NCBI GenBank assembly: GCA_000223315.2
Contig: AFUS01000004.1
Coordinates: 372,001 to 436,000 of the forward strand
Direction of reading: 5' to 3'
DNA length: 64,000 nucleotides
Source: Parvimonas sp. oral taxon 393 str. F0440
GTDB lineage: Bacteria; Bacillota; Clostridia; Tissierellales; Peptoniphilaceae
This document shows positions 54,661-63,317 of the stretch, in pieces. Each line of letters begins with the position of its first letter. The first letter of the stretch is position 1. Below the pieces are notes generated by a model. That model was given only the letters and a program-made list of their open reading frames with translations, was not told where the DNA came from and searched no databases. The translations under genes were made by a program, and so were the position numbers.

Positions 54661-55536
54661 ATGTTTGAAATAGGAGTGATATTTGATATTTCAAAAGATT
54701 TATATTATGTAAAAACTGATAGTGGAAAATATATGTCAAAGGCTAGAGGAGTTTTTAGAAACAAAAAATTATCTCCAATGGTTGGGGATAATGTTAAGAT
54801 TGAAATCTTTGAAGATGATACAGCTTATATAGTAGAGGTGTTTGAAAGGAAAAATGAAATCTTAAGACCACCGGTTGTAAATGTTGATCAAGCTATTATA
54901 GTTTTTTCAATGAAAGAACCTGAAATTTCATATAAAATTATCGATAGATATATAATGTATTATGAAATAATGAAAATTCCAATAGTTTTGTGTTTGAATA
55001 AATGTGATTTGATTGATAAAGAATTGGAAATAGATTTTAAAAATACTTATGAAAAACTTGGATATAAAATAATTTTTAATAGCATAAGTTTGGATAACAA
55101 AAAATTGTTTGAAGAAATTTGTAAGGATAAAATTTCAGTTATTACAGGACCGTCTGGTGTTGGTAAAAGTACAATTTTAAATTTTCTTAATCCTAAATAT
55201 AATATCTGGGTTGGAGAGATAAGTAATAAGACAAAAAGAGGTAAACATACCACAAGAGCGGCAACTTTATATGAATTTTTTGATAATTCATTTATTATAG
55301 ATACTGCGGGCTTTACTTCTCTTGACTTGACAAAATTTATAGATAACGAAACTCAGATTAGGGATGCCTTTGTGGAGTTCGAGTTAGGTTCTAAATGTAA
55401 GTTTTCTGATTGTAAGCATATAAATGAACCGAATTGTTTTGTAAAAGATGAATTAGAAAAAGGAAATATAAGTAAAAGTAGATATGACAGTTATATATTT
55501 TATTTAAATGAGTATTTAAAAAATAGGAGGTATTAA
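54661..55536 (+). CDS. rsgA: small ribosomal subunit biogenesis GTPase RsgA
   Basis: 291 residues. N-terminal OB domain (YYVKTDSGKYMSKARG), circularly permuted GTPase with LNKCDL (G4) before GPSGVGKST (G1) and DTAGF (G3), then a zinc finger (CKFSDCKHINEPNC). Standard prkC-rsgA-rpe order. The ATG lies one base after the prkC stop. Confidence 0.95.
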   Translation: MFEIGVIFDISKDLYYVKTDSGKYMSKARGVFRNKKLSPMVGDNVKIEIFEDDTAYIVEVFERKNEILRPPVVNVDQAIIVFSMKEPEISYKIIDRYIMYYEIMKIPIVLCLNKCDLIDKELEIDFKNTYEKLGYKIIFNSISLDNKKLFEEICKDKISVITGPSGVGKSTILNFLNPKYNIWVGEISNKTKRGKHTTRAATLYEFFDNSFIIDTAGFTSLDLTKFIDNETQIRDAFVEFELGSKCKFSDCKHINEPNCFVKDELEKGNISKSRYDSYIFYLNEYLKNRRY

Positions 55537-56194
55537 ATGTTAGAATTATCACCATCATTGTTATCAGCTGATTTTACAAATTTGAAATCAGATATTGAAA
55601 TTTTAGATAAAAACGGAGTTAAATATTTACATTTAGATGTAATGGATGGAATGTTTGTTCCAAATATTTCTTTTGGACCTATGATAATTAAACAGTTGAG
55701 ACCTTTAACAGATATGGTTTTTGATGTTCATTTAATGATAGAAGATCCTGATAGATATATTCAAAACTTTAAAGATGCAGGAGCTGATATTTTAACTGTT
55801 CATTATGAAGCTTGTAAGCATCTTCATAGAACTATTTCTTATATCAAATCATTGGGAATGAAAGCCGGAGTTTCATTAAATCCTGCGACTAATATTAACG
55901 TTTTGGATTATGTGTTGGAAGATTTAGATTTAGTTTTAATTATGAGTGTAAATCCCGGATTTGGCGGACAAAGTTTTATTCCTTCTGCTCTTGATAAAAT
56001 AAAAAATTTAAAGAAAAAATAGAAGAAAAAAATTGAATGTTATAGTTGAAGTTGACGGTGGAGTAAAAACTACTAATGTTAAAGATGTAATTGAAGCTGG
56101 AGCGGAATTGATAGTTTCAGGTTCAGATATTTTTGCTGATAAAGAAAATAGAATTAAGGCTTATAAAGATATTTTTAAAAGTTTTGAAAAATAG
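55537..56194 (+). CDS. rpe: ribulose-phosphate 3-epimerase (two frame breaks)
   Basis: 219 residues after repair. TIM barrel with LSPSLLSADF, HLDVMDGMFVPN, FDVHLMIEDP, MSVNPGFGGQSFI and, beyond the break, VEVDGGVK and VSGSDIF. The frame ends at 56022. Adding one A to the A6 run at 56014-56019 and one to the A7 run at 56026-56032 gives LKKKIEEKKLNVIVEVDGG. The family's catalytic Asp pair and metal His are retained. Interconverts ribulose-5-phosphate and xylulose-5-phosphate. Confidence 0.94.
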
Positions 56195-56208
56195 TTATGA
56201 GCTATAAT

Positions 56209-56236
56209 AAAAAAGATTGAGTTCTCAATCTTTTTT
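56209..56236. terminator. terminator after rpe
   Basis: AAAAAAGATTGA / TCAATCTTTTTT, four-base loop. Confidence 0.88.
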
Positions 56237-56263
56237 GTAATTAAGAAAGAAAAAGAGGTAAAT

Positions 56264-57529
56264 ATGTTTATAGATATTGCAAAAATAGAATTAAGAGCCG
56301 GAAAAGGTGGAGATGGCTGCGTTTCTTTTAGAAGAGAAAAATACGAACCGGATGGGGGACCTTATGGTGGCGACGGCGGAGATGGAGGAAGTGTAATTTT
56401 TATATCCGATGAGGGAGTAAGAACTCTTATGGATTTTAGATATAAAAAACACTACTTTGCTCAAAATGGAGAAAATGGGAAAACTAAAAGACAATATGGT
56501 AAAAAAGGTGAAGATTTAATCGTAAAAGTACCCGTTGGAACATTAATTAAGGATTTTGAAACTAATAGGGTTATTCACGATTTTAAAGTTAAGGATGATA
56601 AATTTATAGTTGCTAAAGGAGGTAGAGGTGGTAAGGGAAATGCAAGATTTGCCACTAGTACAAGACAAGCACCTCGTTTTGCACAACCCGGAACAAAGGG
56701 AGAAGAAAGAACAATAAAATTGGAATTAAAACTGATTGCTGATGTTGGACTTGTTGGACTGCCAAATGTTGGGAAATCATCTTTGCTTTCTGTCTTGAGT
56801 GATGCAAAACCTAAAATTGCAAATTATCATTTTACAACGTTAGAGCCGAATTTAGGAGTTTGTAGAGTTGAAGAAAATAAATCCTTTGTAATAGCTGATA
56901 TTCCAGGTTTAATTGAAGGAGCAAGTGAGGGAATAGGACTTGGTTTTGAATTTTTAAAACATGTTGAAAGAACTAGACTTTTAGTTCATGTCTTAGATGT
57001 TTCAGGAATAGAAGGAAGAGATCCGATAGAAGATTACAATACAATTTATAAGGAATTAGAGCTCTATAATGAAAATATTAAAAATAAGAAAGAAATAATT
57101 GTTGCTAATAAAATAGATTTATTAACTTCTGATGAAAATTTAAAAAGAGTAAAAGAATACTTCAAAGATAGAACTGTATTAGAAATTTCAGCAGTGACTC
57201 AAAAGGGAGTAAAGGAATTAAAATATAAAATATTTGAAGAATTATCAAAAATTGAAATAGATTATGAAACTTTTGATGAAGAATATGAATATATAGAAGA
57301 AGTTGAAAAAGATGCATATGAAATTTATAGTGAAGATGGAACATTCTATGTTGAAGGACCTCTTATTGACTATTTAGTTTATATAACTAATTTTGAAGAT
57401 TATGACTCATTAAAATATTTCCAAAAAGTTTTAACTGATAAGGGTGTAATTGAAGATTTAAAACAAAGAGGAGCAGAAGAAGGACAAACAATTGTTATAG
57501 GAGAAATGGAATTTGAATTTTTTGAATAA
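56264..57529 (+). CDS. obgE: GTPase ObgE/CgtA
   Basis: 421 residues. Glycine-rich Obg domain (IELRAGKGGDGCVSFRREKY, GGDGGDGGSVIF), G domain with GLPNVGKSSL, FTTLEPNLG, DIPGLIEGAS and NKIDL, and a C-terminal OCT domain (YEIYSEDGTFYVEGPLID). Ribosome assembly and stress GTPase. No rpmA gene precedes it here, unlike the common order. Confidence 0.96.
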   Translation: MFIDIAKIELRAGKGGDGCVSFRREKYEPDGGPYGGDGGDGGSVIFISDEGVRTLMDFRYKKHYFAQNGENGKTKRQYGKKGEDLIVKVPVGTLIKDFETNRVIHDFKVKDDKFIVAKGGRGGKGNARFATSTRQAPRFAQPGTKGEERTIKLELKLIADVGLVGLPNVGKSSLLSVLSDAKPKIANYHFTTLEPNLGVCRVEENKSFVIADIPGLIEGASEGIGLGFEFLKHVERTRLLVHVLDVSGIEGRDPIEDYNTIYKELELYNENIKNKKEIIVANKIDLLTSDENLKRVKEYFKDRTVLEISAVTQKGVKELKYKIFEELSKIEIDYETFDEEYEYIEEVEKDAYEIYSEDGTFYVEGPLIDYLVYITNFEDYDSLKYFQKVLTDKGVIEDLKQRGAEEGQTIVIGEMEFEFFE

Positions 57530-57541
57530 TAAGGAGATAAT

Positions 57542-57835
57542 ATGATAAACCCAAAACAAAGAGCTTTTTTAAAGTCTTTAGCTCATAATATGGAACCTGT
57601 TATGAATATTGGAAAATATGGTGTAAACGATGAAACTATAAGACAATTAGATTTAGCTTTAGAGAAAAGAGAACTTATAAAAATAAAAATATTAAATAAT
57701 AATTTAGATGACAATAAAGAAATAGTTGACCTAGTTTTACAAAAAACTAGAGCAGAATTTGTTCAACATATAGGAAATAAATTTGTTATCTATAGAAGAA
57801 AAAGAAAAGATGAAAATAGAATAGAGTTGCCATAA
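57542..57835 (+). CDS. yhbY: YhbY family RNA-binding protein (CRM domain)
   Basis: 97 residues. CRS1/YhbY domain with KQRAFLKSLAHNMEPVMNIGK and the C-terminal GNKFVIYRRKRK. It associates with pre-50S particles. Located between obgE and nadD in the usual order. Confidence 0.93.
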   Translation: MINPKQRAFLKSLAHNMEPVMNIGKYGVNDETIRQLDLALEKRELIKIKILNNNLDDNKEIVDLVLQKTRAEFVQHIGNKFVIYRRKRKDENRIELP

Positions 57836-57836
57836 A

Positions 57837-58980
57837 ATGAAAAAAATTGGAATTTTAGGTGGAAGTTTTTCACCTATTCATAATGGACATTTACAAATTG
57901 CCGAGGACTGCTTGTTGGAAATGGGACTTGATAAAATTATTTTTCTTCCGAATTCAAATCCGCCACATAGATTTGTTGAAAAATTTTCTTTTGATACGAG
58001 AATTGAAATGTTAAAATTAGCATTAGAAGATAATGAGAATTTTGAAATTTCACTTGTTGAAAGTGATTCAAACAAGGTTCATTATTCATATAATACAATT
58101 AGAGATAATTTTTGTAATTGTGAAGATAAATTTTATTTTATTATGGGAGATGATGAATTCTTAAGTATTAAGTCTTGGAATGAATATGAAAAATTTTTAG
58201 AGATTACTTCAATTATAGTTTTTTTAAGAAAATTTGATTTAAATTATATTTTAGAGAAAAATAGTGAAATAATAGAAAAATATGATATAAATATTATTAA
58301 AAATTCTATTATTTCTATTTCTTCAACAGATATTAGAAATAGAATGAAAGAAAAAAATCTATAAGATATCTTGTTCCTAATAAGGTAAGTAAATATATTT
58401 ATGAAGAGCTTAATTACTTTGATATAAAAGGTATAAAAAAAGATTTAAAAGATAAACTTTCAAAAAACAGATATGAACATTCCTTAAGAGTCGCTGACTA
58501 CTGTAAAAGACTTGCTAAAATATATAATGCTGATGAAAATAAGGCTTATTTATCAGGTCTTGTTCACGATTGTGCAAAGAATTTGGAAGAGTATTATATG
58601 TTGAATAAAAATCTTAATTCTGATATAATATTTGATAATGATGAAAAGAATAGTAAAAATATTCAACATGCACCGATAGGTGCGGCTGTTTGTAAAAATT
58701 TGTATGGTATTTCTGACGATGAAGTAATTTCAGCAGTTCGTTATCATACGACAGCAAGAGAAAATATGTCTTTAATCGAAAAGATTTTATTTATATCAGA
58801 TAAAATTGAGCCTAACAGAAAGTATGATACAGTTGAGGAACTTAGGAAAATTGCAGATTATGATATTGACAAGGCTATAATTAAGTTTTTAAATGATAGT
58901 TTTGAATATTTAGAAAAAAATCTCAAAAAATTCATCCTTTATCTGTTAAAGCAAGAGATTATTTAGAAAATATGAGGTGA
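57837..58980 (+). CDS. nadD: NadD-YqeK fusion: nicotinate-nucleotide adenylyltransferase with HD phosphatase domain (two frame breaks)
   Basis: 381 residues after repair. The N-terminal NadD part (1-195) has GGSFSPIHNGH, FLPNSNPPHR and ISSTDIRNRM. The break in the A7 run at 58351-58357 becomes KEKKSIRYLVPNKVSKYI, the normal NadD end, and reading then continues without stop into a YqeK HD domain: RYEHSLRVADYC, LSGLVHDCAKN and YHTTARENMSLIEKILFISDKIEP. A second repair in the A6 run at 58925-58930 gives KKIHPLSVKARDYLENMR, stop at 58980. NadD makes NaAD for NAD; YqeK hydrolyses Ap4A. In B. subtilis they are separate adjacent genes. Confidence 0.88.
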
Positions 58981-58984
58981 TTTT

Positions 58985-59293
58985 ATGGAAAAACTTGACG
59001 TTATTTTAAAAGCATTAGATGATAAGATTGCAGAAAATGTTGTAAGCATTGATTTAAGAGGAAAATCCTCAATCGCTGAATATTTTGTTATTGCAACAGG
59101 AAATGTAGTTAATCATAATCAAGCTATTTGTGATGAAATTGAATTCCAATTAAAAGAGAATGATATGGACTTTTTAAGTACAGAAGGATATAAAGAAGGA
59201 AATTGGATTTTATTGGACTGTGGAGATATTATAGTTCATATTATGACAAAAGATTATAGAAGCTATTACAATCTTGAAAGATTGTGGGCATAG
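58985..59293 (+). CDS. rsfS: ribosomal silencing factor RsfS
   Basis: 102 residues. RsfS/Iojap fold: VSIDLRGKSSIAEYFVIATG, STEGYKEGNWILLDCGDIIVHIM and YYNLERLW. It binds uL14 and blocks subunit joining in starvation. The gene follows the NadD-YqeK fusion by four bases. Confidence 0.95.
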   Translation: MEKLDVILKALDDKIAENVVSIDLRGKSSIAEYFVIATGNVVNHNQAICDEIEFQLKENDMDFLSTEGYKEGNWILLDCGDIIVHIMTKDYRSYYNLERLWA

Positions 59294-59309
59294 ATTTAGG
59301 AGGGAAAAA

Positions 59310-59681
59310 ATGAGCGTAGAATTTTTAAAAACTGATAAGGCTCCTGCAGCAATCGGACCTTATTCACAAGCTGGAAAAGTTGGTAATTTAATATTTGTTT
59401 CAGGACAATTACCAATAACAAACGGAGAATTACAAACTGAAATAAAGGCAGCAACACTTGCAAGTTTAACAAATGTTTTAGAAATTATTAAAGCAGGTGG
59501 TGGATGTTTAGAAAGTATTGCAAAAGTTAATGTTTTTGTAAAAGATATGAATGACTTTGAAGCAATTAACGGAGTTTATGCAGAATTCTTTGGTAATCAT
59601 AAGCCAGCAAGAGCATTGGTTCAAGTTGCTAAATTACCAAAAGATGCTTTAATTGAAATTGAAGCAGTAGCTGCTGTTTAA
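59310..59681 (+). CDS. ridA: RidA family reactive intermediate deaminase
   Basis: 123 residues. APAAIGPYSQA, VSGQLPI, the catalytic Arg in PARALVQVA and the C-terminal LIEIEAVA define YjgF/RidA. It removes reactive enamine/imine intermediates from PLP enzymes. ATG 59310 follows TTAGGAGGG. It ends the group with a strong terminator. Confidence 0.95.
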   Translation: MSVEFLKTDKAPAAIGPYSQAGKVGNLIFVSGQLPITNGELQTEIKAATLASLTNVLEIIKAGGGCLESIAKVNVFVKDMNDFEAINGVYAEFFGNHKPARALVQVAKLPKDALIEIEAVAAV

Positions 59682-59689
59682 AAATTTTT

Positions 59690-59721
59690 ATACTGATGTT
59701 TAAATACATCAGTATTTTTTT
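59690..59721. terminator. terminator after ridA
   Basis: ATACTGATGT / ACATCAGTAT, six-base loop, T7. Confidence 0.9.
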
Positions 59722-60028
59722 GTCTAAAAATGAGTTGATTATAAATAATCTTTAATTATTTTAATAAATATTTAACAGATTTGTGTTTTATATGTATTTT
59801 TGGGGTTTTATTTTTACTGTAATTTTGTTATAATATAATTCGTAAAATTGTAAAATTATAATAGAAAATAAGTTATTATTTATTTTAGTTTTATTTAAAG
59901 TTTATGTTTTAAAATATAATGGTCCTATTATGTTTCATTTTGTATTAAATTATTTTAATAATAAATTAATTTCATTAAAATAGGATAAAGTTTAGTATAA
60001 ATAAATTTAATGATTGGGAGGATTTTTT
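59722..60028. other. dlt upstream region
   Basis: About 300 AT-rich bases with no reading frame. Two TATAAT boxes are seen (59829-59834 with TGT in front, and 59915-59920); the transcript leader is 110-190 bases. No hairpin or known leader motif was found. Confidence 0.5.
59826..59834 (+). promoter_or_regulatory. extended -10 promoter of the dlt operon
   Basis: TGTTATAAT with only a weak -35 (TTTTAT). The TATAAT at 59915-59920 is a second candidate. Confidence 0.45.
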
Positions 60029-61542
60029 GTGAAGTATTTAGAAACATTTAATAGTTATAAAAATTCAGAAAAAATTGCTTATATTTGTAATGAAAACTCT
60101 ATTACATATAGAGAACTTATGCTATATTCAGATAGACTTGCAAAATATATTTTACAAAATTTTGGAATTGGTAATAAAGATGCAATTGCCGTTTATGGAC
60201 ATAAGGATTTTTTAATGTTAGTAAGCTTTTTAGCTTGTACAAAGTCAGGACATCCTTATTGTCCTATGGATATTTCTTTTACTAAAAATAGAGTTGAAGA
60301 TGTATTGAGTATAACAGATTCAAAATTTTCAATTTTTACAGAGGATTTGACAGTTGATGACAAATTTAATATATTGGATAAAAAAGAAATTTTAGATATT
60401 ATTTATAATGAAAAATATGATGATATTTCTAATGAAGGACTATATGAAATTGAACCTGAAGATATTGTATATATAATCTTCACTTCAGGAAGTACCGGAA
60501 AGCCTAAAGGGGTTCAAATAACATATGACAATTTGAATAATTATATTGATTGGATACATAATGTAGTAGGAAATGGAAAGAATAAAGTTTACTTAAATCA
60601 AGCTCCTTTTTCTTTTGATTTATCTGTGATGGATTTGTATTTATCTTTGTATTCTGAATCCACTTTATTTGCGATAACTAAAGAAGATCAACAAGATTTT
60701 GCTAAACTTTATGAAAATTTAGAAAAATCAGGTATTACAAATTGGGTTTCTACACCGTCATTTGCAGATATGTGTTTGTCTATGAAGGAATTTAATTCTG
60801 AAAATATTAAAAATATAGAGTATTTCTTATTTTGCGGAGAAGTTTTGACAAAGAAGACTGCTCAAAGATTAAATAACAGATTTCCAAATGCAAAAGTAAT
60901 TAATACTTATGGACCTACTGAATCAACAGTTTGTGTTACAGATATTTTGATTACAGATGAGGTTATAGAAAAATATGAGACTCTTCCACTTGGAGATGTA
61001 AAAAAGGGAAGTAGAATCGAAATAAGAGATGAAGATAAAATTCTTGATGATGGCGAAATTGGTGAGATTGTAATAATTGGAGATACGGTAAGTAGTGGAT
61101 ATTATAAAAATCCTATTCAAACTGAAAAAGCTTTTTTTGTTACTGAAAATAATGAAAGAGCTTATAGAACAGGAGATTTAGGATTTTATAAAGAAGGACA
61201 ATTGTTTTTCTCAAATAGAAAAGATTTTCAAGTTAAGTTAAATGGATATAGAATTGAACTTGGAGATATTGAAAGCAATCTTTTAAATATTAGTGGAATA
61301 AGCTCCTGTTGTGCATTGCCAAATTATGATTCGGACAATAAAGTAAAGAGTATTACTGCTTTTGTTGTAAGTAATGAAATCAATGGTGAGAAAGAATATA
61401 CAAAATTTTTAAAAGAAGAGTTACAAAAATATATTCCGAGTTATATGATACCAAAAAATTCAAATTTTTAGAAAAATTACCAATGAATAATAATGGAAAA
61501 GTTGATAGAAAAGAATTAAATAAAATATTGGAAAGGAGATAG
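60029..61542 (+). CDS. dltA: D-alanine--D-alanyl carrier protein ligase DltA (one frame break)
   Basis: 504 residues after repair. Adenylation-domain motifs: A3 YIIFTSGSTGKPKGVQI, A5 NTYGPTESTV, A7 YRTGDLG, A8 GYRIELGDIE and A10 NNNGKVDRKEL. The frame ends at 61471. One more A in the A6 run at 61453-61458 gives IPKKFKFLEKLPMNNNGK, recovering the A10 lysine. GTG 60029 is chosen because TGGGAGG lies at correct spacing. It activates D-Ala and loads DltC for teichoic acid D-alanylation. Confidence 0.95.
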
Positions 61543-61552
61543 GGAGATTATT

Positions 61553-61780
61553 ATGAGAGAAAAAGTTTTTGAAATTTTAGAAGATATTTGTGAAGAAGAT
61601 TTAAGAAATACTCCAGATGTTAATATTTTTGAAGAAGGTCTTATGGATTCACTAGGACTTGTTAGATTTATTGTTGAAGTAGAAGAACAGCTGGGAATTA
61701 CTTTAGGAATAATGGAATTAGATAAGGAAGTAGTTAATACACCAAATAAAATAATAGAATTTTTAAACAGTAGGGATTAA
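61553..61780 (+). CDS. dltC: D-alanyl carrier protein DltC
   Basis: 75 residues, acidic acyl-carrier fold with the phosphopantetheine Ser33 in LMDSLGLV. In the common order dltC follows dltB; here it lies between dltA and dltB. Confidence 0.93.
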   Translation: MREKVFEILEDICEEDLRNTPDVNIFEEGLMDSLGLVRFIVEVEEQLGITLGIMELDKEVVNTPNKIIEFLNSRD

Positions 61781-61782
61781 AG

Positions 61783-62955
61783 ATGGAGTTTTTTAGTGGC
61801 TTAAATTTTTGGTTGGTGCTTATTTTAATGACCATACCAGCGATATTTCTAGGCATTAAAGAAAAGAAAAGTAAATATTATATTCTTGCAACTTCATTAG
61901 TTTTTTGTTTTTTAGTATATTCAAAAAATATAAATTCACTAATATCATTAATTATTTTTGTAATATATGAGTTCGTGTTGATAAAAATATATTTAAAGTT
62001 GAAAATTGAGAAAAATTTTGACAGAGTTTCTATATTTATAATTTTAAGTTTATTACCACTTATTCTAGCTCGTGTATTACCTTTTACAAAAATTAATTAT
62101 AAATTGGGTTTTCTAGGGATATCATATATAACTTTTAAAGTAATGCAAATGCTTATAGAGATAAAAGATAAGTTGATAAAAGAGGTAAAATTTGTCGACT
62201 ATCTATCTTTTATGATATTTTTTCCAACACTTTCATCAGGTCCGATTGACAGAAGTAGAAGATTTTTTAAAGATTTGGAAAAAACAATTAGTAAAAATGA
62301 ATATTTGGACAATTTAGGAAAAGGGATAGAATATATCTTACAAGGGCTTGTTTATAAAATGATTTTATCACAATTAATTTTTGATAAGTCAAGTGCTATT
62401 TTAGATGCAAGCTATACAATTCCTAATATGTTAATGTATATGTATCTATACGGATTTTATTTGTTTTTTGACTTTGCCGGATATAGTTTAATGGCTGTTG
62501 GAGTTAGTAAAATATTTGGAATTGAAACACCAATGAACTTCAATAAACCGTTTTTAGCAAAAGATATGAAAGATTTCTGGAATAGATGGCATATCAGTTT
62601 ATCACATTGGTTTAGAGATTTTATTTTTAGCAGACTTGTTTTTGCTATGTTTAAGAAAAAAATTATAAAAAATTCTTTAATAACAGCAATGGTTGCATAT
62701 ATAGTTAATATGACAGTTATGGGGATATGGCACGGATTAAACTTAAGTTATCTTTTATATGGTTTATATCATGGGATTATTCTTGCATTTACTGAGTATT
62801 TCCAAAAAACTAAATTTTATAAGGCTAATAAGAGTAAAAAATGGTTTGAGTACTCATCTATCTTTGTTACCTTTAATTTAGTTATGTTCGGATTTTTTAT
62901 ATTCTCTGAACAATTTGTATATATTTTAAAAGTATTAAGAGGTAGATTATGGTAA
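61783..62955 (+). CDS. dltB: MBOAT family D-alanyl transfer protein DltB
   Basis: 390 residues, about 11 membrane segments. MBOAT signatures: SGPIDRSRRF, FWNRWHISLSHWFRDFI and the catalytic His317 in MGIWHGLNLSYLLYGLYHG. It moves D-Ala across the membrane. The stop overlaps the start of dltX, so I treat it as intact and not as frame-broken. Confidence 0.94.
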   Translation: MEFFSGLNFWLVLILMTIPAIFLGIKEKKSKYYILATSLVFCFLVYSKNINSLISLIIFVIYEFVLIKIYLKLKIEKNFDRVSIFIILSLLPLILARVLPFTKINYKLGFLGISYITFKVMQMLIEIKDKLIKEVKFVDYLSFMIFFPTLSSGPIDRSRRFFKDLEKTISKNEYLDNLGKGIEYILQGLVYKMILSQLIFDKSSAILDASYTIPNMLMYMYLYGFYLFFDFAGYSLMAVGVSKIFGIETPMNFNKPFLAKDMKDFWNRWHISLSHWFRDFIFSRLVFAMFKKKIIKNSLITAMVAYIVNMTVMGIWHGLNLSYLLYGLYHGIILAFTEYFQKTKFYKANKSKKWFEYSSIFVTFNLVMFGFFIFSEQFVYILKVLRGRLW

Positions 62956-63079
62956 AAAAGAAACAAAGGAATTTATATTTAGAGTTGCATTTTATACATT
63001 AATGATTTCCTCACTAATTATTTTTAGTGTATTGTATGATTTTAATGTTGTAAAAGATTTTATATATAGTAATTTTTAA
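62949..63079 (+). CDS. dltX: DltX-like small membrane protein (one frame break, easily missed)
   Basis: ATG 62949 inside the end of dltB has AAGAGG at seven bases. The observed frame stops after 17 codons. One extra A in the A6 run at 62954-62959 yields 43 residues: MVKKETKEFIFRVAFYTLMI, then a hydrophobic stretch, ending VVKDFIYSNF. A single membrane helix and a C-terminal FIY(N/S)xF motif are the hallmarks of DltX, whose C-terminus acylates/accepts D-Ala in the DltB channel. DltX is usually upstream of dltA, and here it follows dltB. Confidence 0.7.
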
Positions 63080-63090
63080 TGATAAAATTT

Positions 63091-63124
63091 AAGGTTGAGT
63101 TTTTCAAATTCTCAACCTTTTTTA
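63091..63124 (+). terminator. terminator of the dltACBX operon
   Basis: AAGGTTGAG / CTCAACCTT with an 11-base loop and T-run. Confidence 0.85.
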
Positions 63125-63133
63125 TTGTGAAAC

Positions 63134-63194
63134 AACAAGGTTCCCGGGAACCCACCCGATGCGAAGCATCGTGGAAGGGTGGGGTTCTTATTAT
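63134..63194. repeat. GC-rich hairpin repeat HR, copy 3
   Basis: About 37 kb from copies 1 and 2, in the same orientation. It carries the perfect palindrome GGTTCCCGGGAACC followed by the conserved CCACCCGATGCGAAGCATCG and GGAAGGGTGGGGTTCTTATT. Only one base of the core (A to G after GGGTGG) differs. It lies between the convergent dltX and dltD genes. Confidence 0.85.
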
Positions 63195-63278
63195 TAAATA
63201 AGAATATTCTTAGAAACTCACTGGACGTAAAGAATAATGTAATGTCAAGTTATTCTATTTTTTGTAAATTTTCACTTG

Positions 63279-63308
63279 AAAAAGGAGTAAATATAATATT
63301 ACTCCTTT
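63279..63308 (-). terminator. terminator of dltD
   Basis: AAAGGAGTAA / TTACTCCTTT, eight-base loop, with TTC on the minus strand, ten bases after the dltD stop. Confidence 0.75.
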
Positions 63309-63317
63309 ATCTTAATT

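Noticed and set aside
62900-62960. Frame break at the end of dltB
   Set aside because: The following frame has its own ATG and ribosome site and ends like DltX, and DltB already has normal length. The break belongs to dltX.
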